Assembly (NCBI GenBank): GCA_964452045.1
Contig: CAYVKM010000101.1
Coordinates: 1 to 13,056, forward strand
Direction of reading: 5' to 3'
Length of the DNA stretch: 13,056 nucleotides
Source of the DNA: CAYVKM01 sp964452045
Lineage (GTDB): Bacteria; Calditrichota; Calditrichia; RBG-13-44-9
Part shown: one piece after another, positions 1 through 6,730 of the stretch
Layout of the letters: every line of letters begins with the position of its first letter
Numbering within the stretch: the stretch's first letter is position 1
Made by a program: the position numbers and the translations under genes
Notes under the pieces: generated by a model
Told to the model about the DNA's origin: nothing
What the model saw: only the letters and a program-made list of their open reading frames with translations
Databases searched by the model: none

Positions 1-12
1 TAAATTTATTAT

Positions 13-17
13 GGAGG
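13..17 (+). promoter_or_regulatory. Ribosome binding site of the FAD oxidase gene
   Basis: GGAGG lies 9 bases before the ATG at 27, a near-perfect Shine-Dalgarno match that fixes the start. The promoter itself must lie to the left of the window, because only 26 bases precede the gene. Confidence 0.85.
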
Positions 18-26
18 AAAAATACA

Positions 27-1409
27 ATGGAAAATATACTCAGAGATAAAGTCGATCAGTTCAGGAAAAAAATAAAGGGTAAAATTGTTTTGCCTGATGA
101 TCCGAATTACGACCAGCTTCGCCAGATTTGGAACGCCATGATCGATCGCCGGCCAGCAATCATCGTACAATGTTCGGACAGTGATGATGTCTCCCAGGCA
201 CTTTCGTTTGCTCGTGAAAATAAATTGGAGATTTCTGTACGTGGTGCCGGACATAATATTGCCGGAAACTCTTTGTGCGATGATGGCATAGTAATCGATC
301 TCTCCACCATGAAAAACGTTCGGGTGGATGCCGGTAAGAAGCGTGCCTATGTTCAACCGGGTGCCACGCTGGGTGATTTTGATGCAGCTGCCCAGGCGCA
401 TGGTCTGGCCACTCCGGTAGGCATCAATTCTATCACCGGAATTTCGGGGCTTACCCTGGGCGGTGGTTTTGGCTGGTTAACCCGCCAATATGGAATGACC
501 GTCGACAATCTGATATCTGCTGAAGTAATCACTGCAGATGGCAAGAAAATGAGAGCCAGCAAAAAAGAAAACGCCGATTTGTTTTGGGCGATACGTGGCG
601 GTGGTGGTAATTTTGGGGTGGTAACAGAGTTTGAATTTCAGCTTCATCCGGTAGGACCCGAAGTATTTGCCGGGTTAATTGTCTTTCCCTTCGAGCAAAC
701 TAAATCAGTGCTAAAACAATACCGCGAATTTATAGCCCAGGCCCCTGAGGAACTGAACGTATTTGTGGTACTCCGCCAGGCGCCGCCTCTGCCATTTTTA
801 CCAGAAAACGTCCATGGCAAAAAAGTTGTTATACTGGCGTTATTCCATCCTGGAGACCAGGCCAGGGGTGAGAAAATGGCCGATGCGCTCAGGAGCTTTG
901 GAGATCCCTATGGTGAACATATTGGTATGATGCCATATGTACAATGGCAACAGGCTTTTGACCCTTTGCTTACCTCCGGCGTCAGGAACTACTGGAAATC
1001 CCATAATTTCACAGAACTGGAAGATGGATTTTTCGATACGATAATTGAGTATACCAATAAACTACCCTCATCCCAATGCGAACTCTTTATTGCGCTGCTG
1101 GCAGGCTCGGCCAATCGTGTTCCGGCCAATGCCATGGCATACGGAAATCGAAATGCGAAGTTCCTGCTGAACGTACATGGAAGATGGGACAAGGAGGCTG
1201 ATGATGTCACCTGCATTACCTGGGCACGGGATTTATTTAAAGCAACCGCGCCGTACGAGTCCGATGGGGTTTATATAAACTTCATGACTGAAGAAGAAGG
1301 CAGCCGGGTATCATCAGCTTACGGATCTAATTACGAACGGTTGAAACAGATTAAGAAAAAATACGATCCGGAGAACCTCTTCCATATGAACCAGAATATT
1401 GCGCCATAG
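27..1409 (+). CDS. FAD-linked oxidase, berberine-bridge-enzyme (BBE) type
   Basis: A 460-residue flavoprotein of the PCMH/FAD_binding_4 fold with a C-terminal BBE domain, the usual full length for the family. Family members oxidise alcohols, sugars or alkaloid-like substrates with O2; the substrate here cannot be read from sequence. The FAD-binding part spans roughly residues 40-205. RGAGHNIAG (72-80) contains His76, the expected 8-alpha-histidyl FAD attachment site. GLTLGGGFGWL (141-151) and the glycine run in AIRGGGGNFGVV (188-199) are typical. The loop VGINSITGIS (131-140) carries no cysteine, so the second (6-S-cysteinyl) FAD bond of plant BBE and fungal oxidases is probably absent. The BBE domain is at about 413-460 and ends in YDPENLFHMNQNI. 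No signal peptide is seen, so it is probably cytoplasmic. It starts at ATG with a strong GGAGG site and is closed by its own terminator, so it is monocistronic or the last gene of a transcript. Confidence 0.93.
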   Translation: MENILRDKVDQFRKKIKGKIVLPDDPNYDQLRQIWNAMIDRRPAIIVQCSDSDDVSQALSFARENKLEISVRGAGHNIAGNSLCDDGIVIDLSTMKNVRVDAGKKRAYVQPGATLGDFDAAAQAHGLATPVGINSITGISGLTLGGGFGWLTRQYGMTVDNLISAEVITADGKKMRASKKENADLFWAIRGGGGNFGVVTEFEFQLHPVGPEVFAGLIVFPFEQTKSVLKQYREFIAQAPEELNVFVVLRQAPPLPFLPENVHGKKVVILALFHPGDQARGEKMADALRSFGDPYGEHIGMMPYVQWQQAFDPLLTSGVRNYWKSHNFTELEDGFFDTIIEYTNKLPSSQCELFIALLAGSANRVPANAMAYGNRNAKFLLNVHGRWDKEADDVTCITWARDLFKATAPYESDGVYINFMTEEEGSRVSSAYGSNYERLKQIKKKYDPENLFHMNQNIAP

Positions 1410-1500
1410 GATAATTACTGAACTTTCTAGAGTTTTTATATAGAACAATTGTTATTGTGGGAAATTGAATCCTTACCACTTTTTGATAACTACAGAAAAC

Positions 1501-1527
1501 AAAAAGCCCGTTTCAGCGGGCTTTTTT
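1501..1527 (+). terminator. Rho-independent terminator after the FAD oxidase
   Basis: The hairpin has arms AAAAAGCCCG (1501-1510) and CGGGCTTTTT (1517-1526) around the loop TTTCAG, followed by a T run. The A tract before the GC stem means it could also work for minus-strand transcripts. It lies 91 bases after the oxidase stop codon. Confidence 0.92.
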
Positions 1528-1636
1528 GAATTAAGAGTATTCGATTATTCTACTGGATAAAATTAAAAATTACTAATTTACTCTGACTTTTTAGAATCAG
1601 AAAAAACTGTCCTTTTTAGTCTATTGTCTTTTATTA

Positions 1637-1807
1637 TCAATCGAAACGGGAGTTATGAAATACTCTGTTTAGATCTATTAGCATCTTTTTCCCAATATTC
1701 ATTTCTCTTTTCTTTAAAATGTAAACGGTGGTATAATGGTTTTTGTCACCATTTATTTTTACGCTATATTGTCTATTGATATAGTATTCGAACTCTGGAA
1801 ATTGCTT
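1637..1807 (-). pseudogene. Possible decayed gene remnant (57 open codons, no start)
   Basis: On the minus strand 56 sense codons run from just after a TAA (1808-1810) to a TGA (1637-1639). The predicted peptide is protein-like, with segments such as PEFEYYINRQYSVKING and HYTTVYILKKREMNIGKK, rather than a shadow of another gene. There is no start codon near its beginning; the first in-frame ATG is in the second half. A neighbouring frame ending ...LEYIKSNF joins it by a one-base shift near 1795. This suggests a fragment of a lost gene, but AT-rich DNA can also give such a stretch by chance. No family was recognised. Confidence 0.22.
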
Positions 1808-1842
1808 TTAATATATTCTAAAATAATTTTTAATTTTGTAAT

Positions 1843-2268
1843 ATGAATAAACCAACTAAATCCCTGACCGGCCTCACCCAAAATACCGGTTACCAAATCG
1901 GTGCCCGACGAACCATCAGTCTGCCACCAGCGGAAGCCTGGGAATTGGTAACTTCAATCGAGGGGGTGAATCTTTGGTTGGGACCGACTTCCGAATTTAG
2001 CTTTGAAAAAGGGGCTCGATATCAGCTCACGGATGATGCTTTCGGCACAATCCGGGTTTATATTCCTGGCTCTCACCTCCGGCTCACCTGGCAGCCGCCG
2101 GGCTGGGCACAGCCCTCCACAATTCAGGTAAGAGTCATTCCCAAAGGCAATCGGAGCGTGATTGCCTTCCATCAGGAGCACTTACCCGGAGCCGCTGAAC
2201 GGGAAGAACGCCGGGAACAGTTTATTCGGGCACTCGATGCTTTTGAAAAGCTTACCGGCCGAACTTAA
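1843..2268 (+). CDS. SRPBCC (AHSA1/START-like) domain protein
   Basis: A 141-residue single-domain protein of the SRPBCC helix-grip fold, close to AHSA1-type (activator of Hsp90 ATPase homologue) proteins, which bind hydrophobic ligands in a deep pocket. The pattern is typical. A first strand with the helix PPAEAWELVTSIEGVNLWL (28-46) is followed by a G/D-rich hairpin around 57-70, then LRLTWQPPGW (79-88), then the acidic strand VIAFHQEHLPGA (106-117), and a C-terminal helix that begins with the charged run EREERREQ (119-126) and continues to about residue 136. The ligand is unknown. The GTG/ATG choices upstream are poor: the ATG at 1843 has no Shine-Dalgarno sequence in front (the preceding bases are AT-rich), so translation may be leaderless-like or weak. 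Base composition matches the other genes and contrasts with both flanking spacers. No operon partner is evident. Confidence 0.85.
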   Translation: MNKPTKSLTGLTQNTGYQIGARRTISLPPAEAWELVTSIEGVNLWLGPTSEFSFEKGARYQLTDDAFGTIRVYIPGSHLRLTWQPPGWAQPSTIQVRVIPKGNRSVIAFHQEHLPGAAEREERREQFIRALDAFEKLTGRT

Positions 2269-2894
2269 GATGAAACACCTATAGATCATACAAAAGTTGT
2301 TCGATCAAGGAAATGGATGGAAATTTTCAATCCCAACCCGGTTTGTGAGATTTTGAGATACTGCGAGAGGCGAGCAATTCCAATACTGTCCTATATATTA
2401 TCAGGATGAAGAATATCAAAAATGTCCGCATCTTTATTAGAACCCCCGCTCAAACACGGCCAAGCAAGATCGTGTAATTATATTTGATGGAATTCCTATT
2501 TCTAGGAGAACTTCTATCATTATAAAAGATCCTACAATTGTAAAAATTTACAAATGTTATTAACACTTTGGTCGAATAAATATTTTGTCAAGGATCTCTA
2601 CGAAAAATTAAATTCTAAGGTATCTATACTTACACTTTATTAAGTATATATAAATATATTTAAATATTATCGAATTATTACTTGCTTTTATAACTTATGT
2701 TTTATTACTTTTAGTTATTAATTACAGAAGTCCCTGCGATTATGCTAAGCTAAATTCAGTGACTACTGAATCTCATCATCCAACTCTTTTTCTGCAATAA
2801 AACAATTTAATCAAAAAACCATTTGAGTTTTTTGAATTATTTTAGTTCGCAATTTAAATGTCTATCCAACACCTAAAAAAGGAAAGGCTCAGAT
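2269..2894. other. Long AT-rich spacer between SRPBCC and REDY/EthD-like genes
   Basis: There are 626 bases without a confident gene. The first ~200 bases have a more balanced composition and hold a short protein-like frame (2357-2440, +) without a start codon, perhaps a remnant. From about 2480 the DNA is very AT-rich, with a TATATAAATATATTTAAATA tract near 2644-2663. A 16-base palindrome TTGTAAAAATTTACAA (2538-2553) and an AT-rich hairpin (2811-2835) are the only structures seen. No tRNA, IS end or CRISPR repeat was recognised. Confidence 0.6.
2811..2835 (+). other. AT-rich hairpin upstream of the REDY/EthD-like gene
   Basis: Arms TCAAAAAAC (2811-2819) and GTTTTTTGA (2827-2835) surround a 7-base loop. 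The stem is nearly all A-T, so terminator strength is doubtful. A weak -35/-10-like pair, TTGAAT (2832-2837) and TAAATG 17 bases later, overlaps its right arm. The hairpin could therefore be an operator or simply the end of an upstream transcript. Confidence 0.3.
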
Positions 2895-3233
2895 ATGCCA
2901 ACACTCTTCGCAGTATATAATTTAAAAGGTCGAGAGAAAATGGGTGAATATGATAATTTTCTGGTGAGAACAAAAATTCCCGGAATCAGGGGCGCAGCCT
3001 GGTGCAAAGATTTTAAGACCTGGAAGATTGACAAAGTTCTCGGTCCCGCAGTCTCGGAACCAGATGGGAAATTACCAACAGAACCGCCTTATCAGTATAT
3101 CGCTAAAATTGAGGTATCTGATTTAGACGCGATGTTAAATTTTATGGGGACCGAAGCAGGGAAGAACTTCGTTAAATCATGGAGTGTTTATCTCGATTCA
3201 TCTGCCATATTCACTATCGGGCATGAAGAATAA
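2895..3233 (+). CDS. Small dimeric alpha-beta barrel protein (REDY/HapK- or EthD-like)
   Basis: A 112-residue protein without signal peptide or membrane segment. It begins with a typical ferredoxin-like first strand, LFAVYNLKGREKMGEYDNFL (4-23), has a central GIRGAAWCKDFKTWKI (30-45), then PPYQYIAKIEVSDLDAMLNF (84-103) and a final strand around 96-110 of the barrel. This order (strand, helix with xxYDxFL, strand, then xPPYQYIxxIEV, helix) resembles the REDY/HapK and EthD-like dimeric alpha-beta barrel proteins, several of which act beside oxidative or antibiotic-biosynthesis enzymes. That is family resemblance from memory, not a search result, and no catalytic residues can be assigned. The start ATG is preceded by AAAGGAAAGG about 8-12 bases upstream. 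It is followed convergently, 36 bases later, by the channel gene. Confidence 0.7.
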   Translation: MPTLFAVYNLKGREKMGEYDNFLVRTKIPGIRGAAWCKDFKTWKIDKVLGPAVSEPDGKLPTEPPYQYIAKIEVSDLDAMLNFMGTEAGKNFVKSWSVYLDSSAIFTIGHEE

Positions 3234-3269
3234 CGGCAGATTGTAAGAACTAAAAATAACAGTCTACAT

Positions 3270-4100
3270 TTATAAGCGGGCGCCACAGTACTTGCAGAAT
3301 TTCGCGTCACGATCGTGTCCTTCCGCACTGCAATGTGGACAGGCCTGGGTCTTGAATTCTGCCTTCGATTCCACTTTGGCAAAAGCAACAGTTACGATTC
3401 CGGTGGGAACAGCAATAATGGAATATCCGAGGATCATGATCAGTGCCGCCAAAAACTGACCCAGCCCGGTCTGGGGAGATATGTCCCCGTAGCCAACTGT
3501 GGTAAGAGTGACAATCGCCCAATAGATACTCCGGGGGATACTGGTAAAACCATGAACCGGCCCCTCAATAAGGTACATCAACGAGCCGAAGATAACCACC
3601 ATGGTAAGCACAGTAAATAGAAAAACCGTGATTTTGCGGCGGCTGTCCCGCAGCGCCTGACGGAGCAAACGCGCTTCACTGATATACTGCACCAACTTCA
3701 AAACCCGGAAGATCCTTAGTATCCGTAAAATACGAATCACCAGCAAATACTGGCTTCCCGGAAGAATGATGCTCAAATAGGTCGGAATAATAGCCAGTAA
3801 ATCCACCACCCCATAAAAACTGGTAGCATAACCGACTGGTCTTCCCACACAGATAAGTCTGAGAATATATTCAATGGTAAAAAGGATCGTGAAAAACCAT
3901 TCCACGGTGTAGAACCAGGAACCGTAATTTTCGCGAATGCCGGAGACACTGTCCAGCATCACTGCCAGGACGCTGAGCAGGATACTGATGATGAGGACCA
4001 CATCGAACCACTTACCAGCGGGTGTATCTGCTTCAAAGATAATTTCATGCAGTTTTACGCGCCATTGGCTCAGGCTATTTTTCTGCTGAAATTCTCTCAT
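3270..4100 (-). CDS. Voltage-gated-type potassium channel with C-terminal zinc ribbon
   Basis: A 276-residue inner-membrane channel of the six-helix (S1-S6) Kv/KvAP type. S1 is about 32-50, S2 about 64-82 and S3 about 95-112. S4 carries regularly spaced arginines in VIRILRILRIFRVLKL (121-136), the voltage-sensor pattern. S5 is about 157-178. The pore loop has the potassium selectivity filter TTVGYGD (200-206), and S6 spans about 214-240. After a short linker the protein ends in a zinc-ribbon motif CPHC...CKYC with Cys254, Cys257, Cys269 and Cys272; no RCK/TrkA or cyclic-nucleotide domain is present. Expected activity is voltage-dependent K+ flux; the ribbon may serve in assembly, metal or redox sensing (inference). 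The start ATG has no strong Shine-Dalgarno, but a good promoter lies just upstream. Confidence 0.93.
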   Translation of the reverse strand: MREFQQKNSLSQWRVKLHEIIFEADTPAGKWFDVVLIISILLSVLAVMLDSVSGIRENYGSWFYTVEWFFTILFTIEYILRLICVGRPVGYATSFYGVVDLLAIIPTYLSIILPGSQYLLVIRILRILRIFRVLKLVQYISEARLLRQALRDSRRKITVFLFTVLTMVVIFGSLMYLIEGPVHGFTSIPRSIYWAIVTLTTVGYGDISPQTGLGQFLAALIMILGYSIIAVPTGIVTVAFAKVESKAEFKTQACPHCSAEGHDRDAKFCKYCGARL

Positions 4101-4140
4101 GATATATACGTTGCTTTGATATTGTCAATCCGATCCAAAA

Positions 4141-4170
4141 ATTATAGCAAGTTATTAAAGCAGCGGTTAA
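4141..4170 (-). promoter_or_regulatory. Sigma70-like promoter of the potassium channel gene
   Basis: Read on the minus strand, TTAACC (4165-4170) and a consensus TATAAT (4141-4146) are 18 bases apart. The leader to the ATG at 4100 would be about 30-35 bases. The -10 box is perfect and the -35 box matches four of six. Confidence 0.55.
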
Positions 4171-4215
4171 ATATAAAAAAGACAGGTATTACAAAGACAC
4201 GAAAATTTTGATTTC

Positions 4216-5454
4216 TCAGCGAGTGGTACTTACTGCGATCTTGATGCAATTCCTTCCCGAGTTTTTGGCCCGGTAAAGCGCTTTATCTGCAGCTTTTATT
4301 ACTTCATGGGGTGTGGGATACCGTTCACAGCGCTCGGCCATGCCAATACTGACTTTTATGGTTACTTTTTTTCCAGACCTGGGAACGCTCTTTAAATTCT
4401 CTGGTTTTTTCCGTGGTCTTTTTTTACTGCGAATAACAAATGGATTCTTGGCAATAGTCCGCCGTAAATTATCCACAATTTTAAAAGTTTCCTTTACAGA
4501 TCTACCGGAAAATACAATTGTAAACTCTTCTCCGCCATAGCGAAAAACCTTTCCGCCACCCCCTACCTTGGCAAGCCTTGACGCAACCATGCGCAGGACC
4601 TGATCCCCCACATCATGTCCGTGGCGGTCGTTCAATTTCTTAAAATGATCGATGTCTACCATTGCAAGGGTATAAGAGCTGGCCAGTTTTAAAAAGGTTT
4701 CCTGAAGCGCCCGTCTTCCCGGCAAACCGGTCAATTCATCCCGGAACGCCATTAAGTATGATGCTTCCAGAACGGATATAACCAGAACCAACCCGGCGGT
4801 CGCGAAATAGAATGTAGAATGGCTTCCCTGACTCCGGGCAGCGAGAGCCAGGAAAGCGGCCAGAAGCGCCCAGAAAAAACCACTGTCCAGTACTCCTCTT
4901 TTTAAAATAAAGCGGATAATCAGGAAGACCGCACTTAAGACAAAGATCAGCAGAATCGGTTGAGTCAGATGAACAGTACTTAAACTGGATATGTTAAAAA
5001 ATTGATGATCCAGTACCTTAAAAATTCTGATATCATTATCCAGAATCAGGGCATAAACAATGACCGGTTGGATAAGAATTAGTCCTAACCGGCCAATACC
5101 CCGGATGGTAAGAATTCCTCTTTCCTGGATAACCGACAACAGGATAAGGTTCAAGGGCAGAAGTACTGAGAGAATATTTACGATCAGGTGATTTTTACCC
5201 TGAACCCGCTCCATGAGTGAGGGAAAATGCACTAAAATTCGGTCCGAAATGACCAGAACGATAATTGCAAACAGTAGCCTGCTCCGGCTAAAACGCCATC
5301 CCAGCAGAATACCAACCAGATAAACGGTATAGGGATAGAAGTGCATCACCGGATTATACCACTTCTGAAAAAAATCGAGTTGAATAAAGGCAATGGCAGC
5401 AAGGAGAATCAAAGCCCCGGGAAAGAAGAATTTGAACAGATTTCGCAGCGCCAC
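4216..5454 (-). CDS. Membrane-anchored GGDEF diguanylate cyclase
   Basis: A 412-residue protein expected to make cyclic di-GMP from two GTP. The N-terminal ~230 residues form about eight hydrophobic segments (roughly 11-27, 41-55, 58-75, 91-109, 119-138, 164-182, 191-206, 213-231), a membrane sensor without a recognisable ligand domain. The GGDEF domain starts at DELTGLPGRR (239-248) and continues with VDIDHFKKLND (266-276) and GHDVGDQVL (279-287). The active-site signature is GGEEF (307-311), a functional variant, and the domain ends with KALYRAKNSGRN (391-402). The RxxD inhibitory site expected five residues before GGEEF is GGGG (298-301), so classical product inhibition is probably absent. 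A lysine/arginine-rich insert (342-363) interrupts the end of the domain. The start is GTG with AAAGGA 7 bases upstream. No partner effector is seen nearby. Confidence 0.93.
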   Translation of the reverse strand: MALRNLFKFFFPGALILLAAIAFIQLDFFQKWYNPVMHFYPYTVYLVGILLGWRFSRSRLLFAIIVLVISDRILVHFPSLMERVQGKNHLIVNILSVLLPLNLILLSVIQERGILTIRGIGRLGLILIQPVIVYALILDNDIRIFKVLDHQFFNISSLSTVHLTQPILLIFVLSAVFLIIRFILKRGVLDSGFFWALLAAFLALAARSQGSHSTFYFATAGLVLVISVLEASYLMAFRDELTGLPGRRALQETFLKLASSYTLAMVDIDHFKKLNDRHGHDVGDQVLRMVASRLAKVGGGGKVFRYGGEEFTIVFSGRSVKETFKIVDNLRRTIAKNPFVIRSKKRPRKKPENLKSVPRSGKKVTIKVSIGMAERCERYPTPHEVIKAADKALYRAKNSGRNCIKIAVSTTR

Positions 5455-5532
5455 GAATTATTCCTTTCGATCTTGCTTCTATTTTCGAAAGTGCCGGAGT
5501 GAACCTTAGTAGATTTTGGCAATACTGTTTTT

Positions 5533-5895
5533 CTATGCAGCAGTTATTTTTCGGGCAGCAGTATAAGCTTCAGGATGTTTTTTCAAAAGGTAGCGTTTAC
5601 CGCCTTTTACTCCCAAAATTTCGTCGTCTGGAGTGACGATAAGGTTTTCATAATTGATAAATAATTCCCGCACCAGATCCCGGAAGAAAAATTCCCACTC
5701 CGCTTCTTCAATTTCAGGAGAAATGCGATGATAATTATAGGCTGTTTTTCCCTCAAACAAGCCAGCCTCGGTTTCCAGCCTGCTTTTTTCCGCCTCACTA
5801 AAGAAACCAAAACGATCGGCACTTCCCCGGTTAAACTTCCAAAAATCTTCCTCGGTGAGAATAATATCTTTGGGATTGTCCTGTTTGTCTCTCAT
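5533..5895 (-). CDS. Hypothetical protein, last gene of the stress/translation operon
   Basis: A 120-residue soluble protein that I do not recognise. It is rich in Glu/Phe/Tyr in the middle (EIEEAEWEFFFRDLVRELF, 61-79), predicted to be helical, with an N-terminal segment containing TEEDFWKFNRG (14-24). The C-terminal part, DDEILGVKGGKRYLLKKHPE (90-109), is short and basic and could be a beta hairpin. No signal peptide, membrane helix or cysteine motif is present. The start ATG has AGGA about 8 bases upstream and lies 27 bases after the SUI1 gene on the same strand, so it is probably co-transcribed with it. No clear terminator follows before the diguanylate cyclase, whose start lies 78 bases downstream. 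Confidence 0.75.
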   Translation of the reverse strand: MRDKQDNPKDIILTEEDFWKFNRGSADRFGFFSEAEKSRLETEAGLFEGKTAYNYHRISPEIEEAEWEFFFRDLVRELFINYENLIVTPDDEILGVKGGKRYLLKKHPEAYTAARKITAA

Positions 5896-5922
5896 TCATA
5901 TATCCTGTTTGAGCAAGATATC

Positions 5923-6255
5923 TTATCCACCCGACAGTTTTGCCTGATACCCATTTTCTTTGAAATATTTAAGCAGGGTTTCCCGATGGTCACCCTGGAT
6001 GATAATGATCCGATCCTTTACCGCACCGCCCGTCCCGCACTGGCGCTTTAGTTGGGCGGCAAGTTCTTTCAGGGTTTCCTGACTGCCTGGCACTCCGGAA
6101 AGAGTAGTGACCGTCTTACCACCCCGACCCTTCACTTCCCGGCGAATACGAATAATTCCATCACCAACCGGTTGGGACTGCTCTGATTTTTTCGGTTTTT
6201 GAACTCTTCCGGTCTCGGTGCTGTAGACCAGTCTGGTTTTATTTTTTTTCGACAT
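5923..6255 (-). CDS. yciH: SUI1/eIF1-like translation factor YciH
   Basis: A 110-residue bacterial homologue of eukaryotic eIF1/SUI1. The lysine-rich N-terminal tail (1-30) is followed by the SUI1 fold. IRIRREVKGRGGKTVTTLSG (35-54) holds the basic loop that in eIF1 contacts the ribosomal P site. Also present are the conserved CGTGGAVKD (73-81) and IQGDHRETL (86-94) and the closing helix KYFKENGY (96-103). In Escherichia coli YciH influences initiation fidelity and acts as a translation inhibitor under stress; the eukaryotic relative DENR works in ribosome recycling (family knowledge). It is embedded in the same-strand cluster with the NFACT-R protein (49 bases upstream) and the 120-residue unknown (27 bases downstream). 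The Shine-Dalgarno is weak: AGAGG about 13 bases before the ATG. Confidence 0.92.
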   Translation of the reverse strand: MSKKNKTRLVYSTETGRVQKPKKSEQSQPVGDGIIRIRREVKGRGGKTVTTLSGVPGSQETLKELAAQLKRQCGTGGAVKDRIIIIQGDHRETLLKYFKENGYQAKLSGG

Positions 6256-6304
6256 TAATTATTCTCAACCTCTGGAATTTATTTTCAAAATATTCCTACC
6301 AACT

Positions 6305-6730
6305 TCATTCATCCTCCCCACCTTCAGGTACGCCTGGTTGAACCTTGATAACCTTCTCTTTTCTGATCTGCACCGTGCCCGGTTTTACCCCGCGTGGTTT
6401 GGTGACATATTTGACCTGGGTGTAGGAAACGGCCACTGTCCCACCGGACTTTGCTTTACTGTGAAACGCAGCAATCGCTGCAGCCTGCCGGAGAGTCTCC
6501 CGACCCGGATTCTCACCTTCTTTTGCCCTTAATACAACATGGCTTCCCGACATTCCCCGGACATGAAACCACCAGTCGTTTGGCCGGGCAAATTTGATGC
6601 TCAAATAGTCGTTATCCTCATCAGCCCGGCCGGCATAAACCTGCCAGCCACCCTCCAGCTGGTATTCATAAAATTTGTAACCGGAAGCATCCTGTTCATA
6701 ATGGTTCGACAATTTTCCTCTGGCAAACAC
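6305..6730 (-). CDS. Stand-alone NFACT-R (DUF814) RNA-binding domain protein
   Basis: The protein carries the NFACT-R domain found at the C-terminal end of RqcH/Tae2/FbpA-type ribosome quality-control proteins, here alone. Visible landmarks, numbered from the GTG start, are YEYQLEGGWQVYAGR (21-35), then DYLSIKFARPNDWWFHVRGM (41-60), then SGSHVVLR (61-68), a helix RQAAAIAAFHSKAK (81-94) and YVTKPRGVKPGTV (108-120). The catalytic NFACT-N and helix-hairpin-helix and coiled-coil parts are absent. The open frame continues 46 codons further upstream, but that stretch overlaps a small membrane-protein gene in another frame. I prefer the GTG at 6730, which overlaps that gene's TAG as TAGTG (translational coupling) and has GGGGA upstream. 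A TTG at 6712 with AGAGG is an alternative (135 residues). It probably binds tRNA or ribosomal RNA. Confidence 0.85.
   Translation of the reverse strand: MFARGKLSNHYEQDASGYKFYEYQLEGGWQVYAGRADEDNDYLSIKFARPNDWWFHVRGMSGSHVVLRAKEGENPGRETLRQAAAIAAFHSKAKSGGTVAVSYTQVKYVTKPRGVKPGTVQIRKEKVIKVQPGVPEGGEDE

Larger units (their letters stand above)
1410..1842. other. AT-rich spacer between oxidase and SRPBCC gene
   Basis: Apart from the terminator at 1501-1527, this 433-base spacer is clearly more AT-rich than the genes on both sides. It holds one TATAAT at 1732-1737 without a convincing -35 partner. It also holds a minus-strand reading frame with protein-like composition (1637-1807, listed separately). 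No repeat or RNA gene was recognised. Confidence 0.6.

Noticed and set aside
9..401. 130-codon minus-strand frame over the FAD oxidase start
   Set aside because: It is a shadow of the oxidase; its translation has no recognisable motif while the oxidase has its FAD-binding motif.
2538..2553. TTGTAAAAATTTACAA palindrome as a terminator or operator
   Set aside because: The loop is only two bases, it lies in AT-rich DNA far from either gene, and no promoter is associated, so it may be chance.
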